From NCBI RefSeq assembly GCF_038397775.1, contig NZ_CP151650.1:3658001-3722000 (forward strand): a stretch of 64,000 nucleotides of DNA, given 5' to 3'. The notes under the pieces were generated by a model. It was not told where the DNA came from, made no database searches, and was given only the letters and a program-made list of their open reading frames with translations. Origin of the DNA: Pseudomonas sp. RC10 (lineage in GTDB: Bacteria; Pseudomonadota; Gammaproteobacteria; Pseudomonadales; Pseudomonadaceae). Position numbers and translations under genes: made by a program. Position 1 is the first letter of the stretch. Each line of letters starts with the position of its first letter. Shown piece by piece: positions 56,048 through 64,000 of this stretch.

Positions 56048-57424
56048 ATGTCAGCTGATTCGCGTCCAGCCGTACTCGAACTGATCGGCAATACCCCGTT
56101 GGTGCGCGTCAGTCGCATCGACACCGGTCTCTGCACCCTCTTCCTGAAGCTTGAATCGCAAAACCCCGGCGGCTCGATCAAGGACCGCGTTGGCCTGGCC
56201 ATGATCGACGCCGCCGAGCGCGACGGCCGTTTGCGCCCCGGTGGCACCATCGTCGAAGCCACGGCGGGCAACACCGGTCTCGGCCTGGCCTTGGTCGGTC
56301 GGGCCAAGGGTTATCGCGTGGTGCTGGTGGTTCCGGACAAGATGTCCACCGAAAAGGTCTTGCACCTGAAGGCCATGGGCGCCGAGGTGCACATCACCCG
56401 TTCCGACGTCGGCAAGGGCCATCCCGAGTATTACCAGGACGTCGCCGCCCGGCTGGCCAGTGAAATCCCCGACGCCTTCTTCGCCGACCAGTTCAACAAT
56501 CCCGCCAACCCCCTGGCCCACGAATGCAGCACCGCGCCGGAAATCTGGGCGCAAACGCAGCATGACCTGGACGCGATCGTCGTCGGGGTCGGCTCGGCAG
56601 GCACCCTCACCGGCCTGACCCGCTTCTTCAAGCGCGTGCAACCGGACCTGGAAATGGTCCTCGCTGACCCCGTCGGGTCGGTGGTCGCCGAATACAGCCG
56701 CACGCGGACGCTGCCCACCCCCGGTTCCTGGGCCGTAGAAGGCATCGGCGAAGATTTCATCCCCTCCTTCACCGACATCACCAGCGTGCGTCAGGCCTAT
56801 TCCATCAGCGACGAAGACAGCTTCGAACACGCCCGGCAGTTACTGCGCGCCGAGGGCATTCTGGGGGGCTCGTCTACCGGCACGCTCCTGGCCGCTGCCT
56901 TGCGCTATTGCCGCGAACAGACCGTGCCGAAACGCGTGGTCAGCTTCGTCTGCGACACCGGCACCCGCTATTTATCCAAGGTCTACAATGACCAGTGGAT
57001 GACCGATCAGGGCCTTATGCAACGCACCAAATACGGCGATTTGCGCGACTTGATCGCCCGTCGTTTCGAGGATGGCCGGGTGATCAGCGTCGGCCCGGAC
57101 GACACTCTGCTGACAGCGTTCCAGCGCATGCGCCTGGCCGACGTGTCGCAACTGCCGGTGCTGGTGGACAACACACGGCTGGTGGGCGTGATCGATGAGT
57201 CCGACATCCTGCTGGACGTGCACAATGACACTTCCCACTTTCGCACCACTGTCGCCAGCGCCATGACCGATCAGTTGAACACCCTGCCGCCCGACGCTTC
57301 CCTCGCCCGGCTGCAAGAAGAACTGGACCGTGGCCATGTCGCCATCATCGCCGACGCTTCGGGCTTTCACGGCCTGATCACCCGCGTCGACCTGCTCAAT
57401 CACTTGCGGAGATCCCTTGCATGA
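56048..57424 (+). CDS. Cystathionine beta-synthase
   Basis: 458-residue enzyme joining serine and homocysteine to cystathionine, the first step of reverse transsulfuration from methionine to cysteine. The PLP domain (about 1-320) has K45 in NPGGSIKDRVG and the phosphate loop VGSAGTLTG; the C-terminal part (about 335-458) is a pair of CBS domains that may sense adenosyl compounds. It has no heme domain, as usual in bacteria. The stop overlaps the start of the gamma-lyase gene (ATGA). Confidence 0.93.
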   Translation: MSADSRPAVLELIGNTPLVRVSRIDTGLCTLFLKLESQNPGGSIKDRVGLAMIDAAERDGRLRPGGTIVEATAGNTGLGLALVGRAKGYRVVLVVPDKMSTEKVLHLKAMGAEVHITRSDVGKGHPEYYQDVAARLASEIPDAFFADQFNNPANPLAHECSTAPEIWAQTQHDLDAIVVGVGSAGTLTGLTRFFKRVQPDLEMVLADPVGSVVAEYSRTRTLPTPGSWAVEGIGEDFIPSFTDITSVRQAYSISDEDSFEHARQLLRAEGILGGSSTGTLLAAALRYCREQTVPKRVVSFVCDTGTRYLSKVYNDQWMTDQGLMQRTKYGDLRDLIARRFEDGRVISVGPDDTLLTAFQRMRLADVSQLPVLVDNTRLVGVIDESDILLDVHNDTSHFRTTVASAMTDQLNTLPPDASLARLQEELDRGHVAIIADASGFHGLITRVDLLNHLRRSLA

Positions 57425-58599
57425 GTCAGCACGACGAACACGCCAAGCCCCATGGTTTTGCCACCCGCGTGATCCACGCCGGACAGTCACCCGACCCGTC
57501 CACCGGTGCGCTGATGCCGCCGATCTACGCCAACTCCACCTACTTGCAAGAAAGCCCCGGCGTGCACAAGGGGCTGGATTACGGGCGCTCGCACAACCCG
57601 ACGCGCTTTGCACTGGAGCGTTGCGTGGCGGACCTCGAAGGCGGCACTCAGGCCTTCGCCTTTGCCTCGGGGCTGGCGGCCATTTCGTCGGTGCTGGAAT
57701 TGCTCGACGCGGGCTCGCACATTCTGTCCGGGGATGATCTCTACGGCGGCACCTTCCGGTTGTTCGATAAGGTGCGCAAACGCAGCGCCGGACACCGTTT
57801 CAGCTTCGTCGACATGACCGACCTGTCGGCCTTCGAAGCCGGTTTGCAGGATGACACCAAAATGATCTGGGTCGAGACACCGAGCAACCCGCTGTTGCGC
57901 CTGAGCGATCTGGCGGCCATTGCACGCATCTGCCGGGATCGCGGGATCATTTGCGTGGCCGACAACACCTTCGCCAGCCCGTGGATTCAGCACCCGCTGG
58001 CCTTGGGTTTCGACATCGTGGTGCACTCGACCACCAAATATTTGAACGGCCATTCGGACGTCATCGGCGGCATTGCCGTGGTCGGCGACAACCCTGAGCT
58101 GGCTGAACGCTTGGGCTTCTTGCAGAACTCCGTGGGCGCCATCGCCGGGCCTTTCGACGCCTTCCTCACCCTGCGCGGCGTGAAAACCCTGGCCCTGCGC
58201 ATGGAACGCCACAGCAGCAACGCGCTGGAACTGGCGCAATGGCTGGAACGCCAGCCCCAGGTGGCGCGGGTTTACTACCCCGGCTTGCCCACTCACCCGC
58301 AACACGCGCTGGCCTGTCGGCAGATGCGCGGCTTCGGCGGCATGATCTCGCTGGACCTAAACACCGACCTGGCCGGCACCCGACGGTTCCTGGAGAATGT
58401 CGAGCTGTTTGCGCTGGCGGAAAGCCTCGGCGGCGTCGAAAGCCTCATCGAACACCCGGCCATCATGACCCACGCCAGTATTCCTGCCGGAAACCGGGCG
58501 AAGCTGGGGATCGGCGATTCGCTGGTGCGCCTGTCGGTGGGCATTGAAGATATCGAAGACCTGCGGGCGGACCTGGCTCAAGCGCTGGGTACAATCTGA
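57421..58599 (+). CDS. Cystathionine gamma-lyase (gamma-synthase family)
   Basis: 392-residue Cys/Met-metabolism PLP enzyme with K206 in VVHSTTKYLNGHSD and the family strings ALERCVADLEGGTQAFAFASGLAAI and AESLGGVESLIEHPAIMTHASIP. Sequence alone does not separate gamma-lyase from gamma-synthase, but coupling to cystathionine beta-synthase (4-bp overlap) argues for a lyase that frees cysteine. The operon thus makes cysteine from methionine-derived homocysteine. Confidence 0.91.
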   Translation: MSQHDEHAKPHGFATRVIHAGQSPDPSTGALMPPIYANSTYLQESPGVHKGLDYGRSHNPTRFALERCVADLEGGTQAFAFASGLAAISSVLELLDAGSHILSGDDLYGGTFRLFDKVRKRSAGHRFSFVDMTDLSAFEAGLQDDTKMIWVETPSNPLLRLSDLAAIARICRDRGIICVADNTFASPWIQHPLALGFDIVVHSTTKYLNGHSDVIGGIAVVGDNPELAERLGFLQNSVGAIAGPFDAFLTLRGVKTLALRMERHSSNALELAQWLERQPQVARVYYPGLPTHPQHALACRQMRGFGGMISLDLNTDLAGTRRFLENVELFALAESLGGVESLIEHPAIMTHASIPAGNRAKLGIGDSLVRLSVGIEDIEDLRADLAQALGTI

Positions 58600-58703
58600 T
58601 TTGTGGATTGTGTTCAGGCATGTGCGGAGGATTGTTGCCCGTTAAGTAATAGAGATTTGCCAAAATTCACATGGTCGAGGCTTCGATAGGTTGCTAACGT
58701 TCT

Positions 58704-58731
58704 ATCCATCAAATCCGCCGATTTGATGGAT
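58704..58731. terminator. Perfect 12-bp hairpin between convergent genes
   Basis: ATCCATCAAATC-CGCC-GATTTGATGGAT, a perfect stem with a 4-nt loop, 104 bp after the gamma-lyase stop. No T run follows directly; a second hairpin with a T run comes 10 bp later, so the two may act together. An operator role is possible. Confidence 0.55.
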
Positions 58732-58740
58732 GTCCTCCAG

Positions 58741-58780
58741 GCCGCCACACCGTCCGAGATAACGGGTTGGCGGCTTTTTT
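58741..58780 (+). terminator. Rho-independent terminator after the gamma-lyase gene
   Basis: Stem GCCGCCA / TGGCGGC with inner CCG/CGG pairing, followed directly by six T. It ends the transsulfuration transcript. Confidence 0.88.
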
Positions 58781-59717
58781 ATGGACGCGATTCGGCGCTC
58801 GACGAGTCCGTCGACAGCGGCTGAATCATCAACACCCGCTTCAACCAGCTGTAAAGACTCATCCCTTCCTTCGATAACTCCCCGTCCGCCCGCCGACACA
58901 GGTAATACGCGCGCCCGTCGTCCAGCGCGTGGTCGAACAGTTTCACCAATTCACCCCGGTCCCGCAGCGGTGCCACCAATGGCTCGCGAAGCAGCGCACA
59001 GCCCAGTCCATTGAGGGCGGCGGTCATTGCCAACTGGCCGTCCTCGAAGAGCAAGCCCTGCAACGCGCCCGGATGGCGAACGTCTACACGCTGAAACCAC
59101 TGCGCCCAGGTGCCGCGTTCTTCGTCGTGCAGCAGCGGCAGGTCAATTAATGCTTCGGGCGACTCGATAGGGCCGACGCGTTCCAGCAGCGACGGGCTGC
59201 ACCACGCCGTCACGTCACCCGGTATCAGCGGCTCACTCTGATACCCCGGCCAATGCCCCGTCCCGAACCGGATGGAAATGTCGGCCGCATCGCTGGGGTA
59301 ACTGCGGTGGTTGGCGTAGGTCACGTTGACGTCCACGGCCGGGTTGTCAGCCAGAAACTCGCCCAGGCGCGGGATGAACAGGTTGATCCCGAGCATGGGG
59401 ATCAGGCTGATGGTCACTTGCCGTGTCGCGGACTGCTCGCGCACGTGCTCGGTGGCGCTGCGCAACACCGCGAACGCCGAGCGAATCGCCCGGTAATACT
59501 CCCGGCCGTCGTCGGTGAGGATCAGGTTGCGGCCTTGCCGCGAAGTGAGCGACTGGCCGAGAAAATCGTCCAGCAGGCGCAATTGATGGCTGATGGCCGA
59601 CGGCGAGACATCCAGCTCACGGGCGGCGGCATTCACTCCACCGTGACGGGCGAAGGCTTCGAAGGTGCGCACGGCACGCAGTGGCGGGTCGTTTTCAAAC
59701 TGTTCTGTAAAATTCAT
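58779..59717 (-). CDS. LysR-family regulator (GcvA-like), likely controls the atc genes
   Basis: 312-residue LTTR with HTH at about 12-70 (PPLRAVRTFEAFARHGGVNAAARELDVSPSAISHQLRLLDDFLG) and a GcvA-type effector domain (ADISIRFGTGHWPG). It is divergent from the ATC hydrolase pair, 186 bp away, the usual layout of an LTTR and its target. In published ATC-degrading Pseudomonas the operon also carries a LysR gene (atcR), so it may be the same regulator. Its stop lies inside the terminator of the convergent gamma-lyase gene. Confidence 0.87.
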   Translation of the reverse strand: MNFTEQFENDPPLRAVRTFEAFARHGGVNAAARELDVSPSAISHQLRLLDDFLGQSLTSRQGRNLILTDDGREYYRAIRSAFAVLRSATEHVREQSATRQVTISLIPMLGINLFIPRLGEFLADNPAVDVNVTYANHRSYPSDAADISIRFGTGHWPGYQSEPLIPGDVTAWCSPSLLERVGPIESPEALIDLPLLHDEERGTWAQWFQRVDVRHPGALQGLLFEDGQLAMTAALNGLGCALLREPLVAPLRDRGELVKLFDHALDDGRAYYLCRRADGELSKEGMSLYSWLKRVLMIQPLSTDSSSAESRP

Positions 59718-59743
59718 GTGTTGAGCTTAATACGGATATCAAA

Positions 59744-59803
59744 TGCCGAAAAGCGGCAAACAACTTCGCCATATAGAAGGTTATAAGCCTATGCAGCCAT
59801 AAC
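59744..59803. promoter_or_regulatory. Inverted repeats in the LysR/atc control region
   Basis: TGCCG-AAAAG-CGGCA at 59744-59758 is a perfect 5-5-5 dyad, 27 bp ahead of the LysR start. GTTAT-N14-ATAAC at 59780-59803 is a second dyad. Both lie in an AT-rich 186-bp gap between the two divergent genes, where an LTTR would bind. Confidence 0.5.
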
Positions 59804-59902
59804 AGTTGATAAATATAGAATGGTTAATTAGTGTTCTTTCCAACGAGGCCTACCTGCTTTTCATAAAAGGCCCTCTCACACCGTGAACCCGAGGAAAACC
59901 AC

Positions 59903-60394
59903 ATGAGCGCTGTCGAAGGTGAACTGGGCATTCTGGCCCGGCGGCGAATCGAGGCTGAGATCATCAAGCCGATCTACGAAATACTGGTGCGCGACTACGG
60001 CAAGCAGCACGCCCAGGCCGTGATTGGCGAAGCGGTTTCCCAAGCAGCGGTCAAGGCCGGGGCGTATTTCGCGTCCCGCGAGCCAAAAGGCCCAAGCCTC
60101 GAAGGTTTCGTGGCCCTGCAAGAGCTGTGGGAAAAGGACGACGCGCTGAAAGTCGACATCATCGCCAGCGACGCCACCCACTTCGACTACGACGTGCACC
60201 GCTGCCGCTACGCCGAGATGTACCACGATATGGGCCTCGGCGAGATCGGGCACCTGCTGTCCTGCAACCGCGACGAACTGTTCATCGTCGGCTACGACCC
60301 CAACGTCGAACTCACCCGCACTCAAACGCTGATGCAAGGCGCCAGTCACTGCAATTTCCGCTACAAGGTCAAGGATCAGGAGCCGCAATCATGA
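59903..60394 (+). CDS. atcB: L-2-amino-thiazoline-4-carboxylate (ATC) hydrolase family protein
   Basis: 163-residue protein of the ATC hydrolase type, which opens the thiazoline ring of ATC to N-carbamoyl-L-cysteine. Strings with likely functional residues are DATHFDYDVHRCRYAEMYHDMGL and LSCNRDELFIVGYDPNVELTRTQTLMQGASHCNFRY, with conserved Cys and His. GAGGA lies ahead of the ATG. It overlaps the amidohydrolase gene by 4 bp. The pair would turn ATC into L-cysteine. Other members of the family handle unknown ring amides, so substrate assignment is by context. Confidence 0.82.
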   Translation: MSAVEGELGILARRRIEAEIIKPIYEILVRDYGKQHAQAVIGEAVSQAAVKAGAYFASREPKGPSLEGFVALQELWEKDDALKVDIIASDATHFDYDVHRCRYAEMYHDMGLGEIGHLLSCNRDELFIVGYDPNVELTRTQTLMQGASHCNFRYKVKDQEPQS

Positions 60395-61626
60395 GCGCCG
60401 CCCCTCGCATCAACGGCGCACGTCTGTGGGATTCGCTGATGGAAATGGCGCAGATCGGCGGCACGCCCAAGGGCGGCGTTTCCCGGCTGGCACTGACCGA
60501 GGAGGATCGTATTGGCCGCGACCTGTTTGCCCGCTGGGCCACCGAAGCCGGGTGCACCGTGCGCGTCGATGCCATGGGCAATATGTTCGCCCGCCGCGTG
60601 GGGCGTGACGACAGCCTGGCCCCGGTCATCACCGGTTCTCACGGCGATTCACAACCGGCTGGCGGCAAGTTCGACGGCATCTATGGTGTGCTCGCGGGCC
60701 TGGAAGTCATCCGCACTCTGAACGATCACGACATTCAGACCGATCGGTCGATTGAAGTGGTGAACTGGACCAACGAGGAAGGCTCGCGGTTCGCCCCGGC
60801 GATGATTGCCTCGGGCGTCTACACCGGCGTGTTCGACCTGGCATACGGCCTGTCCCGCACCGACGCCAAGGGCATCACCCTTGGCGAAGCGTTGCAGACC
60901 ATCGGTTACGCAGGTGACGAACCCATGGGCGGCCGCGAGATTCACGCCGCCTTTGAGCTGCACATCGAGCAAGGCCCGATTCTTGAAGCACAAGGCCTGA
61001 CCATCGGCGTGGTGACGGGTGCTCAAGGCCAACGCTGGTACGAAATCGAACTCACCGGACGCAGCGCCCACGCGGGCACAACGCCCATGGATCATCGTCT
61101 GGACGCTCTGCTCGGTCTGGCGCGGGTGGTCGAAGCGGTCAATGCCATGGGGGTTGCCCAGGGCGATGAAGGTCGTGCGACGGTCGGCTGGGTCAACGTC
61201 TTTCCCAATTCTCGCAACGTGGTGCCGGGGCGCGTGGTGTTCAGCGTCGAGTTTCGTCACCCCAACGAAGCCGTGCTGGAGGTGCTCGACTGGCAGTTGC
61301 GTCAGGAAGTGCAGGCCATCGCCGACACCATCGGCCTGCAACTCAAGCTGGAGCAGATCTTTCAATATGCGCCGATTGCCTTCGACGCCGACTGCATCGA
61401 CCGCGTAGAACAGGCCGCGTCCGAACTCGGCTACAGCCATCGCCGCATGATTTCCGGCGCTGGCCACGACGCCTGCTACCTGAGCAAAGTCGCCCCTACT
61501 TCCATGATCTTCGTGCCCTGCGTGAACGGTTTGAGCCACAACGAAGCCGAGCACATTCATCCTCATTGGTCGGAAGCCGGTGGGAATGTGTTGCTGCACG
61601 CGATGCTGGCCAAGGCGGGAGTTTGA
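60391..61626 (+). CDS. atcC: N-carbamoyl-L-amino acid amidohydrolase (AtcC-like, M20 family)
   Basis: 411-residue zinc/manganese hydrolase of the beta-ureidopropionase/allantoate type. Metal and active-site strings are GSHGDSQPAGGKFDG, NWTNEEGSRFAPAMIASG, HIEQGPILE, GRSAHAGTTPMDHR and SGAGHDACYLSK. It would remove the carbamoyl group from N-carbamoyl-L-cysteine to give cysteine, CO2 and ammonia. The start ATG overlaps the atcB stop. Without atcB the family could equally act on other N-carbamoyl amino acids. Confidence 0.85.
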   Translation: MSAAPRINGARLWDSLMEMAQIGGTPKGGVSRLALTEEDRIGRDLFARWATEAGCTVRVDAMGNMFARRVGRDDSLAPVITGSHGDSQPAGGKFDGIYGVLAGLEVIRTLNDHDIQTDRSIEVVNWTNEEGSRFAPAMIASGVYTGVFDLAYGLSRTDAKGITLGEALQTIGYAGDEPMGGREIHAAFELHIEQGPILEAQGLTIGVVTGAQGQRWYEIELTGRSAHAGTTPMDHRLDALLGLARVVEAVNAMGVAQGDEGRATVGWVNVFPNSRNVVPGRVVFSVEFRHPNEAVLEVLDWQLRQEVQAIADTIGLQLKLEQIFQYAPIAFDADCIDRVEQAASELGYSHRRMISGAGHDACYLSKVAPTSMIFVPCVNGLSHNEAEHIHPHWSEAGGNVLLHAMLAKAGV

Positions 61627-61769
61627 CCCTTCCCGCACCGCCTGTGCCTTCGGTATAGGCGGGATCGCAGCACGGTCAGGCTCTTGATTCTGGCCGGATT
61701 GCACCCCTTCTCCTCATCTCTTTTCTCAACCGTACTCATGCCCCGCGTTGACAGCCCCTCATTCGCAGG

Positions 61770-61785
61770 TTTACGTTAACGTAAA
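61770..61785. promoter_or_regulatory. LiuR-type operator before liuA
   Basis: TTTACGTTAACGTAAA is a perfect 16-bp palindrome 60-75 bp ahead of liuA. It fits the MerR-family LiuR site described for leucine/isovalerate genes of proteobacteria, as I recall it. No liuR gene lies upstream; the preceding gene is atcC. Confidence 0.82.
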
Positions 61786-61845
61786 GGTGATACAGATCAT
61801 TTTCGTCTGACAGCCCCTCCAAAAACAACAAGGGAACGCAGTCTC

Positions 61846-63009
61846 ATGAACTACCCCACGCTCAATTTCGGCCTTGGCGAGACGATCGACATGCTCCGCG
61901 ACCAGGTGCAGGCCTTCGTCGCCGCGGAACTGGCGCCTCGCGCGGCGCAGATCGATCAGGACAACCTGTTCCCCGCCGACATGTGGCGCAAGTTCGGTGA
62001 CATGGGCCTCTTGGGCATCACCGTCGACGAGCAATACGGTGGCGCGGGCCTGGGCTATCTCGCTCATGTGGTGGCCATGGAAGAAATTAGTCGCGCGTCG
62101 GCCTCCGTCGCCCTCTCCTACGGCGCGCACTCCAATCTCTGCGTGAACCAGATCAACCGCAACGGCAACCCTGAGCAGAAAGCCCGCTACCTGCCAAGGC
62201 TGATCAGCGGCGAGCACATCGGCGCCCTGGCCATGAGCGAGCCCAATGCCGGTTCCGATGTGGTGTCGATGAAGCTGCGGGCCGATAAACGCGGCGACCG
62301 CTTCGTCCTCAACGGCAGCAAGACCTGGATCACCAACGGCCCCGACGCCCACACCTACGTGATCTACGCCAAGACCGACCTGGAAAAAGGCGCCCACGGC
62401 ATCAGCGCTTTCCTCGTCGAGCGCGACTGGAAAGGGTTTTCCCGTGGCAGCAAATTCGACAAGCTCGGCATGCGCGGCTCCAACACCTGCGAGCTGTTTT
62501 TCGATGACGTCGAAGTCCCGGAAGAAAACCTGCTCGGCACGCTGAACGGTGGCGTACGTGTGTTGATGAGCGGCCTGGACTACGAACGTGTTGTGCTCTC
62601 CGGCGGCCCGACCGGGATCATGCAAGCCTGCCTGGACGTGGTGTTGCCTTACATTCATGACCGCAAACAGTTCGGCCAGAGCATCGGCGAATTCCAGCTG
62701 ATTCAGGGCAAGGTCGCCGACATGTACACCCAACTCAACGCCAGCCGCGCCTACCTGTACGCCGTGGCGCAGGCGTGTGAACGTGGCGAAACCACGCGCA
62801 AGGACGCCGCCGGGGTCATCCTCTATACCGCCGAACGTGCCACGCAAATGGCGCTGGACACGATCCAGATTCTCGGCGGCAACGGCTACATCAACGAATT
62901 CCCCGCAGGCCGTCTGCTGCGCGACGCCAAGCTGTACGAAATCGGCGCTGGCACCAGTGAAATCCGTCGCATGTTGATTGGGCGCGAGCTGTTCAACGAG
63001 ACGCGGTGA
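61846..63009 (+). CDS. liuA: Isovaleryl-CoA dehydrogenase
   Basis: 387-residue acyl-CoA dehydrogenase of leucine breakdown that forms 3-methylcrotonyl-CoA with FAD. The catalytic Glu is E247 in GLDYERVVL, the position typical of isovaleryl-CoA dehydrogenase and unlike other family members. Signatures [19 protein letters not shown] and [42 protein letters not shown] are present. It is preceded by a LiuR-type palindrome and followed after 98 bp by liuB. Confidence 0.96.
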   Translation: MNYPTLNFGLGETIDMLRDQVQAFVAAELAPRAAQIDQDNLFPADMWRKFGDMGLLGITVDEQYGGAGLGYLAHVVAMEEISRASASVALSYGAHSNLCVNQINRNGNPEQKARYLPRLISGEHIGALAMSEPNAGSDVVSMKLRADKRGDRFVLNGSKTWITNGPDAHTYVIYAKTDLEKGAHGISAFLVERDWKGFSRGSKFDKLGMRGSNTCELFFDDVEVPEENLLGTLNGGVRVLMSGLDYERVVLSGGPTGIMQACLDVVLPYIHDRKQFGQSIGEFQLIQGKVADMYTQLNASRAYLYAVAQACERGETTRKDAAGVILYTAERATQMALDTIQILGGNGYINEFPAGRLLRDAKLYEIGAGTSEIRRMLIGRELFNETR

Positions 63010-63107
63010 AGCAGCGGCGAGCGTTGAGCGGCAAGCGGCAAGTAAAGGCAGTGTGCGGTGACCGGGTATTAGGCGTCGTGTCAGCGGTTCTGGTGGGGGG
63101 ATGAGTG

Positions 63108-64000
63108 ATGTTTTTCAAAACACAGGTCAATCCGCGTTCGGCGGAGTTTTTGGCGAACAGCGAGGCGTTACGCAAGCAGGTGGATGATCTGCACACGCTG
63201 TTGGCGCAGGTGTATCAGGGCGGTGGGCCGAAAGCGCAGGAGCGGCACACGTCGCGGGGCAAGTTGCTACCGCGTGAGCGCATCAATCGGTTGCTGGACC
63301 TGGGGTCGCCGTTTCTGGAAATCAGCCAGTTGGCGGCCCACGACGTGTATGGCGAAGAGGTGCCCGCCGCAGGTGTGATCGCCGGAATCGGGCGGGTCGA
63401 GGGCGTCGAATGCATGATCATCGCCAACGACGCGACGGTCAAAGGCGGGTCGTATTACCCGCTGACCGTCAAAAAACACCTGCGCGCCCAGACCATCGCT
63501 CAGCAGAACCGCCTGCCGTGTATTTACCTGGTGGACTCCGGCGGCGCCAACCTGCCCCGTCAGGATGAGGTCTTTCCTGACCGCGAACACTTCGGCCGCA
63601 TCTTCTTCAATCAAGCCAACATGAGCGCCGAAGGCATCCCGCAAATCGCCGTGGTCATGGGTTCATGCACGGCGGGCGGCGCGTATGTGCCAGCCATGGC
63701 GGATGAAGCGATCATGGTGCGCCAGCAGGCGACGATCTTCCTCGCAGGGCCGCCGCTGGTGAAAGCCGCGACGGGTGAAGTCGTGAGTGCTGAAGACTTG
63801 GGCGGTGCCGACGTGCATTGCAAGATTTCCGGCGTGGCCGACCACTACGCCGACAGCGACGAACACGCGCTGGCACTGGCCCGACGCAGCGTCGCCAACC
63901 TCAACTGGCGCAAATTGGGCGCACTGCAAACACGTCCTCCTGAAGCCCCGCGCTACCCCAGCGACGAACTGTACGGCGTGATTTCCGCTGACCCCAAACA
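63108..64000 (+). CDS. liuB: Methylcrotonyl-CoA carboxylase carboxyltransferase subunit (partial, 3' end off window)
   Basis: First ~297 residues of the biotin-dependent carboxyltransferase beta subunit that carboxylates 3-methylcrotonyl-CoA. The frame is open to the right edge. Visible strings: [69 protein letters not shown] and [19 protein letters not shown]. The start ATG at 63108 follows a GGGGGG stretch; a GTG three bases earlier is possible. It continues the liu operon from liuA. Confidence 0.94.
   Translation, partial: MFFKTQVNPRSAEFLANSEALRKQVDDLHTLLAQVYQGGGPKAQERHTSRGKLLPRERINRLLDLGSPFLEISQLAAHDVYGEEVPAAGVIAGIGRVEGVECMIIANDATVKGGSYYPLTVKKHLRAQTIAQQNRLPCIYLVDSGGANLPRQDEVFPDREHFGRIFFNQANMSAEGIPQIAVVMGSCTAGGAYVPAMADEAIMVRQQATIFLAGPPLVKAATGEVVSAEDLGGADVHCKISGVADHYADSDEHALALARRSVANLNWRKLGALQTRPPEAPRYPSDELYGVISADPK

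Overview
The window is high-GC DNA from a Pseudomonas, most likely of the fluorescens group. The reasons are the gene order narXL / narK1-narK2-narGHJI-PPIase-moaA, a MuxABC-OpmB type RND pump, REP-like palindromes typical of these genomes, the liuAB start and a PcaR-like box ahead of pcaIJ. It reads as ordinary chromosome: I see no rRNA, tRNA, CRISPR, integrase, IS element or phage gene. The left edge cuts moaA and the right edge cuts liuB.

Positions 1-15410 form a respiratory nitrate island. The minus-strand run narK1-narK2-narG-narH-narJ-narI-parvulin-moaA makes transporters, the membrane nitrate reductase, its assembly factors and a dedicated molybdopterin step. narX-narL are divergent, and moaB-moeA are convergent to narL. 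The narK1 upstream region holds an Anr/Dnr-like box and a 7-2-7 NarL-type site; a weaker 7-2-7 site lies ahead of moaB.

Positions 15573-20973 hold an IclR regulator, an iron-type alcohol dehydrogenase, a CoA-acylating semialdehyde dehydrogenase and an MHS-type transporter, which look like a small hydroxyacid (possibly 3-hydroxypropionate) catabolic unit. Positions 21040-28230 hold a small acidic protein, exonuclease III, a DUF2231-like membrane protein coupled to a lipoprotein sugar dehydrogenase, and an AcoR-like sigma-54 activator divergent from an NTF2-FMO monooxygenase that has a near-consensus -24/-12 promoter.

Positions 28280-28883 are a tandem array of four 149-bp hairpin units. The minus-strand muxABC-opmB efflux operon follows (28936-37944), then a Cache-type chemoreceptor, two more REP-type hairpins (40004-40282) and pcaIJ.

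Positions 41913-50977 are an eight-gene minus-strand operon divergent from a TetR gene: alpha/beta hydrolase, EntE-like aryl-AMP/CoA ligase, VOC dioxygenase, SdgC-like flavin hydroxylase, 4-HBT-type thioesterase, thiolase, SMP-30 protein and FadL-type porin. It encodes what looks like a CoA-dependent aromatic pathway that I cannot assign to a known substrate, and it is the most interesting unit here.

Positions 52056-61626 are amino-acid and sulfur metabolism: LysR, threonine/serine dehydratase, AraC, an orphan periplasmic binding protein next to a reverse-transsulfuration pair (cystathionine beta-synthase and gamma-lyase), then a LysR divergent from an ATC hydrolase/N-carbamoyl-cysteine amidohydrolase pair. 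The window ends with liuA and partial liuB for leucine breakdown, preceded by a perfect LiuR-type palindrome but no liuR gene.
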